From: Gigaspora rosea
Lineage: Eukaryota > Glomeromycota > Glomeromycetes > Diversisporales > Gigasporaceae
Length of the DNA: 64,000 nt
Direction of reading: 5' to 3'
NCBI GenBank assembly: GCA_003550325.1
Contig: QKWP01000654.1
Location: 102,225-166,224, forward strand
Shown here: positions 1-13,595 of the stretch, one piece after another
How the letters are laid out: each line of letters begins with the position of its first letter
How positions within the stretch are numbered: position 1 is the first letter of the stretch
Program-made: the position numbers and the translations under genes
The notes under the pieces: model-generated
Seen by the model: only the letters and a program-made list of their open reading frames with translations
Told to the model about the DNA's origin: nothing
The model's database searches: none

Positions 1-3000
1 TAACAATGCACAAGCAATCAAGTAATCTCGTAATGATTTATGGAAGAACCAATATTGATTTCCGCGTCTAATTAATGGCATACTGAGACGCATCAAGCGA
101 CGTTCCTCATCTCTATTTCCTAAATACTTTGACCAATCGGATGCGGCTTCCTCACTTGCTTGATCATAGTTTATAACTACTTTGTTATTGTCCACGAACA
201 TCTTTACAGCAAATTCTTTACCAAATCGTAGACAATGATTAGAAAAGTCTTCTTCGTTTAATTGATCAAACACATCTCGTTCTTTAGGTTTTAATTGAAT
301 GTTTAACAAGCGTTCTTGAGCACGTTCAAACCATTTTTTAATAAATTCGTCATACAATATTATACGATTTATCTGAGATGTTATCATTCCTCCCTCTCCG
401 AGAAGGCCTGGTAAAACAGTCAAAGTAATTTTTAATAGAATAGGATTGCTCACAAGATCTTCTACTTGCGGCATTTTCTTTATTTGCTGTATATATGTTT
501 CTGCGTCCCATATTAATGGATTACCATTATTCTGAGAATAATTGACATAATTTTTGATATATTGTTCTATTTCAACTCCAGAAAACGGTGTAATTGTCAA
601 TTGTTGAAACCCTCTTTCTTCGTTTTCTTTAGGCCAGAACTTTTTCTCGGCACCTTCACCTAAGTACTCTGGTCGACAACTGATAATGATTTTTGAATTT
701 TTCCATTTAGAAAACATATTACTATTATAGCAATGACGTTCACGTTCAGCAATCTCATCATAACCATCTAAAATAAATACAAACTTCCTTTTTTTTAAGT
801 GACTAATTTGTTCTAGGGATAGTTTACCCTCTTTCTGTAAATAAGCTTCAATAAAGTCCTTATTTTGATTTATCAACCCTTCTAATGGTGCTAATGCGAT
901 GAATAAAGGAATTATTGGTTGTGTGATGTTTTGTTTATCATATTCTTTATCATATTCTTTCCATAGACGACGAGCAAGATAACGGTTAAACGTCGATTTA
1001 CCCGTTCCTCCACTACCTAATATTAACAGTACTCTTTTACGTTTCCGATTTAGGAGATCATTGACTGCTTTTTCCAAAACTTCTTTAGCTTTTAAAATCA
1101 AAATTTTATTGGCAGTTTCTTCAAAAGATTTTTTGTCTTTCGAGGCTTCTTTCAAACTTTCCACATCCTCAGTAGTTAATTGATTTATTAAAGCTAGTTT
1201 ATTCCCCAAGGACAATTTATTTCCCAAAACAAATGGGCTTTCCAAAAAATTACGGATTGTATTCTTTAACACTCTTTCATCTTTTGATGACTCTAAGAAT
1301 TCAATTATTGCCATCTCCAAGAGTTTCAAAGCCTTCTTATCCTTTAAAGCCAAAAATTGATTAGCCGCCACACTCAAAGAATTTATATCTTCCAAAGTTA
1401 ATTGATTCTCTGGTACAAAAAAGCTATTAACTGTTTGAATTAGCGATTTTTTTTCTTTTGAGTCCAAAAATTCATTGGCTGCCTTCTCCAGGATCTCTTT
1501 ATCATGTAAAGTGAGTTTATCCCTTGAAGTTAAAAAACCATTAACTACTTCTTCTATATCACCTTCTTTTATTTCGGAATCCATTTCCTCTTTACCAGCT
1601 AATGTCTTGATAATTGGTACATTCCATTTCCCTTGTGGCTTAACGTATAGCTCTAAGGCTTCTTTAAATTCTTGAGTTTCATTAAGATCTTCTAAGTATT
1701 GATTTTTTAATTCATCTAATTCCTTAAACTCATGAGTTTCGTTCAGGTCTTCTGAATATTGATTTTTTAATTCACCTATTTGAGCTAACATCTCTCCTCG
1801 GCTTCTTTCCAAGTCATTCCGCTGTGCCTTCTTTAAAGATTCTATACCTTTTTCAGCTATATCGCATTTCAACGTATCCAACGATAAAGAAATTTTTTTA
1901 CTACCAATTTGATTACCAATTTGATTACAACCAATTTGATTACTCCCATATTGATTACCGTCAAGCGAAGATGCTTTAGTTTCGCATGGCACTGGTGTCA
2001 TAGTTGCATTATCTTGACTAGTTGAGAAAAGAGCTTCGTTAATTTTATCTAAATTTTCCGAAATTGATTTCGTTTCTGGACGGATGATAGGATTTCCATC
2101 CCAGCATTTTTTATAAAGTTCAACATATTGTGGAGGTGTGTCTTCTATCGGATCTTCTCTTTTTCCTTGAGAAATGTGAATAGCAAGTGCAACATAAGAT
2201 TCGAAAGATTGGAATGGTGGTTTACCGCTTGAAATTTCCCAAAGGATCACTCCAAAGCTATAGACATCCGATTTTTTATCACGTTTATATTTTGGGTCTG
2301 CAATACATTGAGGCTCTACATATGCTAGTATTCCATGAACCTGTGAGTTTGAAGTCATTGACGTATCATTTGTTTGTCTTGATAAACCAAAGTCTGCAAT
2401 TTTTGCTTGGTTTTTATGAATTAAAATATTCTTTGAATGCTGTAAATTAAAAAAAAAGTTTAAGAGTACTAGTGAAAAATTTATAAACATATATAATGTG
2501 TAATATACTTACAAGGTCTCTGTGAATAATATCAATACTGTGTAGGAATAAAAGACCATTTATTATTTCCTTAGCAATGCGTAGTTTATCTGTCCATTGT
2601 AGTCTCGTAAAATTTTTTTCCAGGTATATTCGTAAATTTCCTTCATCAGCATATTGTAAGACCATATAATAATCACTATTATGATCTATTTTTATAATAA
2701 ATAAATATTCTTATTTATATATTTATTTACAACTCTCATAAATTATAAGCAGTATGTATAGTATACCCTTTGTGACTCCATAGAACATATTAATATTTGG
2801 ATGGTAATAAGTTTTTCGTAATAGTTTAAGCTTTTATATATAGGTTATAGAAATTTGACATGTAACTCAATATATTAGAAAGTATTTTAAGTTTAATATC
2901 AAACAATAAGACTTACCTCATGAATAAATTCCTTTTCATCCTTTTCTTTTAAATTTGTACTGACTTTAAGACATTTAAGAGCGACTGTTAATTTGCAATC

Positions 3001-3132
3001 TTTTTCCCATTCGCATTTAAAAATCGTTCCAAAACCTCCATAACCAATCTTTTTACGATCGGTAAAATTATTATATTCAAAATAATTTATATGCCCATCA
3101 GAAATAGCTTTTTCGAGCCAAGAATCTTCCAT
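1..3132 (-). CDS. Protein kinase-NACHT NTPase fusion, 3' end outside window
   Basis: Four exons on the minus strand: 3132-2917, 2830-2767, 2685-2513 and 2439 down to base 1, joined by GT..AG introns with consistent phase. The start ATG at 3132 opens a kinase domain: glycine loop GYGGFG, lysine in ALKCLK, HPNI, HRDLHSKN (split by the third intron), and DFG in IADFGLSR. A charged helical linker follows, including an imperfect duplication (about 1681-1770) around LKNQYxEDLNET. Near 1010-980 there is a Walker A (GSGGTGKST) and near 800-760 a Walker B (FVFILDGYDE), typical of NACHT/STAND NTPases. The frame stays open to base 1, so the C-terminal sensor (often repeats in this class) is missing. STAND NTPases act as ligand-triggered switches, and fungal ones are linked to self/non-self responses and cell death. 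The kinase half is established by motifs; an immune-type role is inference. No other copy is visible nearby. Confidence 0.88.
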
Positions 3133-4242
3133 TAAGTACCTTGATTTTGATCAAGAATGCGTGCTTATCGATATAAACATGACACTACATTTAAAATTAA
3201 TCACTGCTGTAGTACTACATGCACAATTTCAAATTTTTGTTACGTATGAACTTTTTAGGCAGAGATGCGGACATTCCTTTTATATAACAACCAAAACCGC
3301 GTGCTATTTCATTCTTTAATATTTATACCTTTTTAATTGTAATTTTATAAAATGTCTACATGAACCATAAAGCTAGGTGGGCGTTTCATGATGGGAAGCG
3401 AGCAAATCGCCTCACGAGAATCAGCTTCGTGTAACCAATGTATAGGGCCCAAGTGCAAAAGAGACGTGTTAGATTTGGTGAGTGGTACAGTACAATGTTC
3501 AAGGAGATCTATATATCAATCAAACCTCAATAATCCACGCTACTTTAGGACTACAGAACAAAGTTCTAGGTGAGATTTTAACAAGAGTCTTAGCGATATT
3601 TTTAGATTGGGTTAGGCTGGTGTTTTTAATAAAATTTTTGATTATTGCTGTTTTTTTTTAAAACATCAAATTTGTCCCTAATCTGTTACTGGCTTTTGAG
3701 TGCGATATTAATTGTTATGCAAAATCCGTTTCATTCATGGTGCCAAAGACGCTTTATTTATAACATGTTATTATAATTATTATTAATCAATTAATTGAGA
3801 TGCTTGAGAAAATCCTAAGTCAGCTTTTGAATATTACGTAGTAACAATATTAAAAATTTTATACATATAATAAATTATATTTCAAAGTCTATGAACAATG
3901 ATACAAAATCAGAGCTCTATATAAAGCCAAAAAGCTTATTTAAATATGTCACACCACATGATTGCAAAAATGTCCAGACTCTTAATAGAGATGTTAGAAA
4001 AAATACCAATAGCTTATAAATTATTTTATAAATTTTTTTGGGATAAAATTTTTAATAAAAATTTATATGGTTTTATGTAAACCTTTTACAGAAAGATTTT
4101 TTTAAGCAACATATTAATTGTATAATAGCAACATATAACAAATTTTAATATTATCACAATAATTATGATTTTATAATAATTCATTATTTTATTTGTTTTG
4201 CTTATACAGATAAAATTCATAAATATCATCTTAAAAAAAACA
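3133..4242. other. Upstream flank of the kinase gene; no gene seen
   Basis: AT-rich sequence that should include the promoter of the minus-strand kinase gene just before 3132. Short open frames here lack family motifs and I do not call them. No RNA gene or clear repeat was recognised. Confidence 0.5.
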
Positions 4243-4503
4243 TACCGTAAAATCCGGACGTGTGCACCCCATTGCGTGTGCCCTCTATCAGTTTTAAGAG
4301 CTATACCCGGGTACAAAAGCATTATATAAACTATATGGATGAGTACACAGATATATACTCTAAGCATGGTTTTCTATGTACTTACCCGTATACATCATAT
4401 CAGTAAAACATATCAGATATTGTCTATACCCCCATAAAGGATTACCCCGGTATAAATTTGAATTATGGAAATACCCGGGTATTCGCGTCCGGATTTTACG
4501 GTA
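4243..4503. mobile_element. MITE-like element with TACCGTAAAATCCGGACG ends
   Basis: Left end 4243 reads TACCGTAAAATCCGGACG and the right end at 4503 is its inverse, giving an 18-bp perfect terminal inverted repeat around about 260 bp. The interior holds CCCGGGTA motifs on both sides. There is no open frame of note, so it is non-autonomous. I could not see a clear target-site duplication. Confidence 0.7.
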
Positions 4504-5642
4504 GCTGCTTTGTTATGTTAATATTTATCTTATTTTTTATTATTTAAGTAAAAAGTCGTTAAAAGAGCAATGCAAAAATCATTCGTAACTCAAATTTACC
4601 TCTAAACTGCCTTGTTTGCTTTCCGCCCTAATAAAAAGTTTTCCTTTTCTTGGTATTAGTAAAGTTTCTTCTAATATAATAGCGAAGCCTGAGCGAAGCA
4701 AAATCATTAGGTTTGTAACGATGAGGTCCTGGGAAATATTGATTATGCTTATACTGTAGTTACATGAGCCAATTATGTGATGATAATTATTGGGTCACTG
4801 TTTTTGAAGTGTCCCTTCGCGTTAATTTAGTGTGTGACTATAAAGAACATGCTTATAATTGACCATTATAATAGATTATACACGAGAATTGTTTATGTTA
4901 AATATTTAGCTAATAAAATTTTCTTTCTGTTTACAGATTAATAAAATGAAATTAAATAATAAATATTTATGGGCTTTAATAGTTAATTAAATTAATAAAT
5001 ATTTTTTATACTTATATTATAAGATGAAATCCGGAGCAACGCGACGGGCCACATACTAGTAAACATTTTCGCATAACGACGGTCAATGGCCAGAAATACC
5101 AGAAAGCGATTCTTTTAATAGCTCTAGTAGTAGATCCGGTTAATAATGAGATAAGAGAAACGAAGGAAAATACACTAATTACAATCTACTCTTCGTATCA
5201 ACGCTTCGCTCACTCAGTTCATCACGATATTGATAGATAAGTCATTATAACGACCAGGCTCGTTTTTTTTTTGTACGGATCCAAATCAAGTAAAATGAAA
5301 TCGAGTAGTTTGGAAGCGCGTGCTGGTATGAACAAATTTTAAGTTTGCGCGATAAATCATACACAAATTGAGGAAATTTTGTATATCAATATTATCATAA
5401 TACACGTGTACAGTCAAACCTTTGCAACTTAATAGATTTTTTTTAGCTTCAATTATTATAAAATCAAGGGTTAACTGTATATATAAATTATATTTCTTTG
5501 ATCACACTACGACCAATTGCATTTTTTTATTGCACTATATTAACAGTTAAACTTAAATAGAAATCCCAAGATAAATCATGAGGATGGATCATCTAATCAG
5601 ATAAGTAGAAATGCCGATTTCCATTAAAGTTTAGTCGCAACC
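4504..5642. other. Intergenic; no gene seen
   Basis: AT-rich, with a few GC-richer islands (for example around 5040-5240) but no open frame with recognisable motifs and no structured RNA that I can support. Confidence 0.45.
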
Positions 5643-6300
5643 CTATTGAAAACACTCTCGTTGTTTCTTTTGTTTCTCTCTCTCATCATAGACCTCACTT
5701 TTCCGATCTTGATTTGTATCTTTATCAGCTTGTAATTTAAGAATACAATAATCAAAGAAAGGAAATACTTTTTCCATTGAAATATCTCCATTCAGATCAA
5801 ATGAACAAATACTCTTTGGAAATCTGTACGGTTGGTTTTCTAATAAACCTAAAAAAATATAAAACACCAACTCTGTCCGGCTGTAACTATACCATATAAT
5901 ATAGTTTCCATGCTTCCAGAATCATGATCTCGCTTACCCAGCAGTTACTAAAAAAATCAATGGCTTGAAAATAAAAAAGTGCACCAATCTTATGTACTTC
6001 TGTTGCTGCATAAGATTCGATTCCCTTTTGTATATTTTCCCATGTTGCCTCAATAATCAGAATCACTATGTCATTGCGTAATCTAATGTTCATATAAGCA
6101 CGATTTCCCTCAAAATCTTCTTTAACAGCAAGTCTTATTGACTGATATTCACTCTGAAGAAACTGACTGCCTCGACCTTATCTCTTACTATTATCTACTT
6201 CTGCTTTTATAAAATTTAGTCAAACTTTGTTATTTGTTTTCAATATTTCCTCTAGTTTTTTCTTCTTCCCTTTCTGCTTTTAAATCAAACTGCCCAGTAG
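5643..6300 (-). pseudogene. Decayed protein-coding remnant, function unknown
   Basis: On the minus strand, two adjacent open stretches (6093-5887 and 5870-5643) with an upstream extension to about 6300 look like one former coding region broken by stops and frame changes. The peptide in the upper part has ordinary amino-acid composition (for example NIRLRNDIVILIIEATWEN), unlike random AT-rich translation. No domain is recognised. It could also be exons of a gene with unrecognised introns. Low confidence. Confidence 0.25.
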
Positions 6301-6554
6301 GATTGGTCTATCTTAGCATTAAGCACCTTTATAGCTTTTCTTCCTATAGTTCTTACTTCTATAGCATAAGTCTTTTTTCTCTAGTATGACTTTGACAGAC
6401 AGTTTGGTGAACCCCTTTTTTAAAGAGTCGTGTCACCTTACAAACCTGATTCTATTTCTAAAGTTCTAGTATTCAGAAGTACTGTCAAAAATCTTCACTA
6501 CAACCTTACTCAGAACTTGCCAAATGGGTTTCAACAGGGATGGCATGTTATAAT

Positions 6555-8462
6555 ATTGGACATTTGGACAATTTGGACATTTGGACATTTGGACAATGTC
6601 CAATTGTCCAAATAATTTTGATTGGACATAGTAACTTTTTTTATTGGACATTAAAAAAAAATTATTTAATCTTGGCCTAAATTAAACTTAATTCAGACCA
6701 ATATTTACTAAAACAAAATACTTTAATATACTGTATATTTAAAAAGTATACTATAATAATTATAATTATTATTATTATAAAATTATGTATATGTACATAT
6801 ATATTCATACTACTGGATCAATTTAAATTCCATTTTACTTACAATATTTATATTTGATATGGTCCGGTGCAGAAAGATTTGTACCTCAAGCACTAAAATT
6901 AATTTTGTCCATATAGAAAAGTTCTTCAATTTTAACAATTTATTTATAATTTTTTATTCTAAATAAAGTAGGTTCTGGGCTATCTTTTGATATATTTTTG
7001 TTGTTATTTTATAAATAATTTGTTGAGCAATAAATTTTTGAAAAAATTTAATTAAATTAAAAAAAAATAGATTTTTTTAAAAAATTTTAGATTTAGGCAT
7101 TTTCACAAGCTATATGCAGTGTAACAATGTTGTACTACGCAAGTGCATAGCCCTGCTTATGCTAAATATATGGTTAAAATTTTAGCTTAATTGGATCAGT
7201 AGTTGTCGAGAAATAAATTTTTAAAGTTTAATGCTCAATTTACTAGTAGTACAAAAGTTGTACAAAATTACTATATAATTTTGTACAACTTTTGTACTAT
7301 ATAGTAAATTGAGTATTAAACTTTAAAAATTTATTTCTCGACAACTACTGATCCAATTAAGCTAAAATTTTAACATATATTCAGCATATGCAGGGCTATG
7401 CACTTGCGTAGTACAACACTGTTACACTGCATATAGTTGTGTGAATGCCTAAAATCTAAAAATTTTTAAAAAAAATCGATTTTTTTTAATTTAATTGAAT
7501 TTTTCAAAAATTTATTGCTCAACAAAACAACAAAAAATATATCAAAAGATAGCCCAAAGCCTACTTTATTTGGCATAAAATATTATAAATAAATTGTTAA
7601 AATTGAAGAACTTTTCTATATGAACAAAATTAAATTTAGTGCTTAAGGTACAAATAAAATATAATTAATCAAACAGAATTTTAGAAACTATAAAATGTTT
7701 GTATTTCAAAAAGAATAATAACAATAGTTGATTTTATTTTTAATTTTAAAATAAAGGCATATTATCAAAGAAAGCACACCAACACAAAAAATCAGAATTA
7801 GTTTATTTTCAAATATAATCAATTTTTGGTCAATTGCAAATAGTTATTACATAGTAAAGTCTAAATTCTGGATAATTGGTGCTTAAGTAAACTTGTTTAA
7901 AAGACTAATATATATATATACTAAAAGTTTCATCAAAATTGGACAGTTTTTATTATTTGACTTTTAATTTTTAAATTCAACAAATATAATGTTAATAAAA
8001 TTTTAAATTTTTGTTGAATGTAAAAAATTAAAAACCAATTAATAAAAAATTCTTTGATTTTGTTAAAAATTTTAGAATATATATATTTTGATCTCCTGAA
8101 TAAGTTTACTTAAGCAAATATAATCGATTTACATAGTAAAGTTTGGACTTTACTATATAGCAACTATTGTTGATCGTGAGGTAGCTTATTTTAGATCAAG
8201 GATATTTTTGAGTTTTTTGACCAAAAGAGAGAAGATAACTTATTTTTAGCTTTTGTTGTTATATTAATAAAATTGTCCAATAAAATTATTGAACAATTGG
8301 ACATATGTCCAATTGACAATTTGGACATATGTCCAATAATCTTACAATTTATTTGGACATTGCCAATATCTAAAGGTCCAAAAAATTATTTGGACATTTG
8401 GACTATGTCCAAATGTCTAAATGTTCAATTGTCCAATTAAATTTATTTGGACATTGTCCAAT
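6555..8462. mobile_element. Foldback-type element with GGACA-rich ends
   Basis: Both ends consist of clustered, often palindromic copies of TTGGACAT and GGACAATGTCC (6555-6650 and about 8270-8462), in inverted orientation. They enclose a very long inner palindrome (6878-7655) and AT-rich filler with a second set of partly inverted repeats. The 10-bp string TGGGTTTCAA occurs just outside on both sides (near 6526 and 8470). No transposase frame is present. Non-autonomous foldback transposon is the simplest reading. Confidence 0.55.
6878..7655. repeat. Near-perfect inverted repeat, arms about 385 bp
   Basis: The left arm from 6878 (TTTGTACCTCAAGCACTAAA) is matched in reverse complement by the right arm ending at 7655, with the centre near 7268 and almost no loop. 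Differences are few, so the structure is recent or maintained. A transcript across it would fold into long double-stranded RNA. Confidence 0.85.
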
Positions 8463-9187
8463 ACCAACTCTGGGTTTCAATTTTTCTAGTTTCTTGGATC
8501 TTGTCTATATAACTATGGTTATACAAATTTACTTATCAGACTTCTAGTTTACCTTTTTGAGGATCTGGTATACTAATCTTTCAAGTAATATACCAACTAA
8601 TTAATAAGAAAATTGATACTATAACACAAGCCAATTATTCAAATCATTGCTAGTGGGATTTGAACTCTCAATCTACTACTTAGAGATGAACCTGAACCTT
8701 GTATTATATTTTTATAAAAGCCTTTTATGCATTAAGCTATAAAATATCTATTGATTTTGAAATATAAGCAATTTATAATCAAATTCTAATTTATTTACTT
8801 ATATATTTATTAGCCAACTTAAATAGTATCTCTATATGATATTTTATGCATTATTATTAAGTATAAATAACAATTTTGAAATATCAATAATTTGATCTTA
8901 ATATTTATATATTTATTAGCCAATTAAACTACATATTTATATTATTATTCTATATATTATCGTTAAACTATCTAATTTTAGAATATAATCAAGTTGTATA
9001 TACCATATAACTATAAAATAATATACAGATATATAATTTGAATTTTAGCCTAAATTAAACTTAACTTGAACCAAAAATCAAAATAATGCTTCTAAGTTTA
9101 TTTTGCAATTATATGATAATTAAATTTAATTTTTGTATTTATATATTTATTGGCCAACTAACACTAGTTAATATTCAAAATATTTTT

Positions 9188-9303
9188 TAATAATAATTAG
9201 TTTAGATAATAGCAGGCCAATAGACTATTAGTTATAAACAAATTTTAATTTATTTATAACCAATAATCTATTGGCCTGCTATTATCTAGACTGATTATTT
9301 GAA
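9188..9303. repeat. Hairpin-forming inverted repeat
   Basis: Arms of about 50 bp sharing GATAATAGCAGGCCAATAGA and its reverse complement, separated by an A/T-rich loop. Probably a small foldback MITE. Confidence 0.7.
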
Positions 9304-9585
9304 GATATTAAAAAAATTTTTTGTAGTTTATAAGTTGCAGTAATATTCTATACTGATATATTATTATTATGCTATAAAATAACTACTAATTTGAAATATC
9401 CCTTAAACAGGACCCTAAATAATCTATATAAGGTTATATTTGAGTATCATAGTAAAAATTTTTTTGATTAGCACTTTTGGTTTGGTATGTATAAGCTATA
9501 TTTCAAATATTAGATTGAACTTTTATCTACTTTTACCTTTTTTTAAAATAGGACATTTCTAAAAAAAAAAAAAAAAAAAAAAAAA

Positions 9586-9749
9586 NNNNNNNNNNNNNNN
9601 NNNNNNNNNNNNNNNNNNNNNNNNNNNNNNNNNNNNNNNNNNNNNNNNNNNNNNNNNNNNNNNNNNNNNNNNNNNNNNNNNNNNNNNNNNNNNNNNNNNN
9701 NNNNNNNNNNNNNNNNNNNNNNNNNNNNNNNNNNNNNNNNNNNNNNNNN
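9586..9749. other. Run of N (assembly gap)
   Basis: Unresolved bases inside a poly-A tract. The true length is unknown. Confidence 0.99.
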
Positions 9750-10857
9750 AAAAAAAAAAAAAAACATCTTTATATTAAAAAAAAAAAAAACAAAAAAAAA
9801 TTTTTAAAAATTTCCTATGCCTATCTAATCCGTAATGTGTCCTAAATCATAAAAATATATACTACAAATTATTAAAAAAAAAAACTTAAAAAAAATCCCC
9901 CACCGTTTTGAGTAATTTTTATCCAATGTTTGCATTTTTCTGATTTTGACATTTTTCCAAATTTTGCATTTTTTAATTTTGTATTATTACGGCCAGGACT
10001 TTTCATTACCACATTTCAAATATAAGATGTTTAATTACTTTATTAGCATTTTTATAAATATACCTTTTTGCCATTTAGCTAATTTCAAATATAACCTTTT
10101 GTCCAATACCTACTTTTCAAATATAACTTTTTTTTAAAAAATGGGCCTCTATTAGCAATTTTTGAAATATGACCTCACATAGATTGTTCAGGGTTCTCCT
10201 TAAACTGTTAGCAGTTAGCAGGCATATTTGGCAGCTAAAATGTTAAAATAGTTGTTTCTGATCTATTTTTATTAAAATTTAAAATATTTTAAAAAAATTG
10301 ACAATTATCTTTTATTGCTAGTGAGATGCATTGCTACCACCTGATCGACCAATTATTTTGTTTGTTTTGATTCTACATTAATTAATTAAAACAAAAAAAA
10401 TAGCGACTAGGTTAGGGTTAGGATTAGGGTTTGGTAAGGGCAGTGATTAGGTGACCTTCTTAACCCAAAATTTTACAAGGAATTTTTTTTGCTAATAAAA
10501 AATTATAGTTTCATAATCAAAATTTTAAGTTAGAAGCAATTTTTTAAAAATAGCTGTTTTGCTTCGATTTCACATTACACCTGATCCTGCATCCTGATTG
10601 GTCGATTAAAGGGTGGCGATATATCGCACTGGTAATGAATAGTAACTCTCAAAAAAATTTTATATATTAATATTTAAAAATAAAAATTATAAAATAGTAA
10701 TATTTATTTTTAAATTATAAGAAAAAAAAATAAAGTTGTCTATATAGTAAAACTTTTAAAAATTAATTTTTTTAAAAATACAAAATTTTATCTTTTTTCA
10801 TTGACAAACTTTTTAAAATTCTAAGCATAAGGTAAAAAGGAGTAATTTGACGAATTT

Positions 10858-11170
10858 GGATATCATGTGATCTAATGATTGGGATCAAATAATTTTTATG
10901 CCATTCAATTCGTCTCGATGAAACGACTTGAATAGTACAAGATCCACCCAATTCTAATCACTGAATTACAAGATATCATCGATTATTTGCCAGGTTTACA
11001 CTTCGTCAAAATCCCCTCAAGGATCTTTTTTGTGTAGCATATAATCAATTATATATCGTGATTTAGTGTTCAGAATCAGATGATTTTTATACCATTCGAT
11101 TTGTATCATCAAGACGAATCAAATAGTATAAAAATCATCCAATTCTGAATGCTGAATCACATGAGATATC
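10858..11170. repeat. Two copies of the ~110-bp palindromic repeat family
   Basis: Copies at 10858-10978 and 11055-11170. Each reads GATATC..., a unit like GATGATTTTGGTACCATTCG, a short centre around TCTCGATGAGA, then the inverse. These two are more diverged (for example TTTTTATACCATTCG) than those at 13.6-17.6 kb. Confidence 0.75.
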
Positions 11171-11988
11171 ACCAATTCGTCAAATTACTCCTACCTCTCT
11201 AAATTTAAACTTTTTGATACGATGTATAATCCCATTTAATGTCACTTTAAAAAAAGATGCTATATTACTAATTTTATATAAAATAATTCTAAATCATGTA
11301 TAAAGTTTAATACGAAAAATAAAACATTTTTAATATTAAAATAAATAAGTTTTTAAATAAATTATTTTAACTTCGTCAAATTACCCCTTTCTATCTTAAG
11401 TTCCACATAATTTTGAAACAAATTGTAGAATTTGGTTTAAAAAATAACTTTAATTATTGATATTTTTATAATTTTATAAATAAAATTTTAACTTTCTATA
11501 ATAGCAAAAATTTTTTTTATAGATAAAAACATATAAAAATTTAAAAATTAATAAAAAATATTTTGAAAATTTTATAATAAAATTTTAGAATTGGCAATAT
11601 TTTAAAGTAAATATCTTTAATACTATTAAAGTTAAATTAAAAATTTTACTTAATAATAAAGTTTTATTTTAGTTTAGAAATAGGGGAACATATGCTTAAT
11701 AAAATTTCAAGTTATTGTAAAAAATATGAAAAAAATACATTCTAGTGGGCATATTTGGCCGCTAGATGGTTTAAGAGATAAGCAATTTATAATTATAAAT
11801 TTGGATCTCTATACTTAAGATGTTTATTAGCCAACTAAACTGCACTTTTATATATAATTTTATATATTATTATTAATAACTAAAACATTATTTGAATTTT
11901 AAGAATAGACAGTACATAAATCATTTTTATATAGTTTTATATAATATTTTGATAAATTGCAGCTAATTTTTATTAAAATTTTATAAAA

Positions 11989-12231
11989 TATGGGGTCTTT
12001 GCCTTGAAAATAACCTTATGGTACTATGTAGATCTTATGAATAAAAATTAAAGTTTTTAGCCACCTAGTAATCCAATTAAAACAAACTTTTTTTATTTTG
12101 TAAAACTCACTAAGCTCTACAAAATAAAAAAAATTTATTTGAATTGGATTACTGGATGGCTAGAAATTTTAATTTTTATTCATAAAATCTACATAGTCCC
12201 ATAAGGTCATTTTCAAGGCAAAGACCCCATA
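11989..12231. repeat. Inverted repeat, arms about 110 bp
   Basis: Left arm TGGGGTCTTTGCCTTGAAAA at 11991 is matched by the inverse ending near 12229. The centre is near 12110, with inner arms covering AATTGGATTACTGG and its complement. MITE-like. Confidence 0.8.
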
Positions 12232-13595
12232 TAATAAAACAATTTATCTAATATGATAAAATTTTATTATATTTTAAAAAATATACTTTACTTATATATA
12301 TCACAAAGTTTTTCTGGGATAGCCTAAAATTTTCTGGGTTGCTATTCTGATTGGTCAATTTATACAAATTTATAAGTTAGTTTTATTAATAAATTTTAAT
12401 ACCCAATCTTTAAAATTTATATCTCACTGAGTTTTTAACCAATTTTAATAATTTTACTATTATTAGAATCAGAAAAATCTGCTTTACAAACTTTTCTTAA
12501 AAATTAAAATTAGTCTACTTAATATAATTTTTTATACTTAAATATAAAAAAATTTACTATTAAGTTTATAGAGATTTTATTGAAATCATCCTGACTGATT
12601 TTGCTAAAAATCATTCCTACTATATATAGTATAAATAAATAAACATCTGATCATTAACAATAATCTTTTTATATATACTGTATTTTTTAACTCTTTAAAT
12701 AATAGTAATAATATCATTGTCATTGATGTTATTATTGGAGCTGTCACAGAAGTCATCTTATAGAAGTCTTAATAGAAGTTCACAGCTTTTAGTATTGTAG
12801 TAGCTGTAAATTTACTATAGGTTTTGTTAGCAGTCATAACTTTGCTCTGGCTTTTGGTACTGTTAGTAGTTGTGATTTCACTCTGACTTTTAGAGGACCT
12901 CGAAATATATATAGATAGGTCAGATATGAGTTTGCTTATTTTTAAAGTTTTTTTATACAGATTTTTTCTATTTATAGTAATTTTTTGTTTATTTTTAAAT
13001 TTTTTTCTGCAAATGTTTTCTTTTTTAGTAACCCTATAATTAATCTAATCTATCTATGTATATTTCGGTGTCCTACTTTTAGTGCCACTTGGTAGTTATA
13101 ATTTTACTAGGACCCCGAGCTATTAGTATATAGGTCAGTGAACTAGATGCATAGTCAACTTAATAACTTTTTTGGATATAAGATCTTAGATTTGCTTAGA
13201 ATCAACAAAATTTTAAAAAAAGTTAGATTTTCAATTTGCGTATTTTTTGACTAAATTTAAAATAGTCAGAGATTGCAAATGCTTATTTTTGGTACTAATA
13301 GGGCATGGTTTACTACTGTAGATTTATAAAAATAAAATATCTTTTTTTAAATTTAAAAAATCAGAAGTAATTTTGAAGTATTATAACTTTTTAAAAAATT
13401 TGTATACAATAAGAAGGTAGCTTATTTTAGAGATATAAATTCTAAAAAGGTTTATTTATTTCAATGTTTACTTTTAAAATTTATTTCATGTACTAAGACG
13501 CATTCCGATGTAAATAAATACAAACAAATACCTTTTTTATTATTATAATAATAATATAAATTAATTTTAAATTTTAAAAGCCATTGTAAGAGATT

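Larger units (their letters stand above)
8463..10857. other. AT-rich intergenic sequence with an assembly gap
   Basis: Low-complexity sequence containing the 9586-9749 gap flanked by poly-A, a hairpin at 9188-9303 and a short TTAGGG-like stretch near 10410-10435. No gene recognised. Confidence 0.5.

Noticed and set aside
3388-3573. Small open frame downstream of a cysteine-containing start
   Set aside because: Lacks any recognisable motif or neighbouring exon; probably chance.
8640-8765. tRNA-like sequence on the minus strand (B-box-like GAGTTCAAATCCC)
   Set aside because: A B-box-like and a weak A-box-like stretch are present, but no acceptor stem pairs and the spacing is too long. At best a tRNA-derived repeat remnant.
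10410-10435. Telomere or chromosome-fusion point
   Set aside because: Only a few imperfect TTAGGG units, and similar short runs sit inside MITEs, so a transposon origin is simpler.
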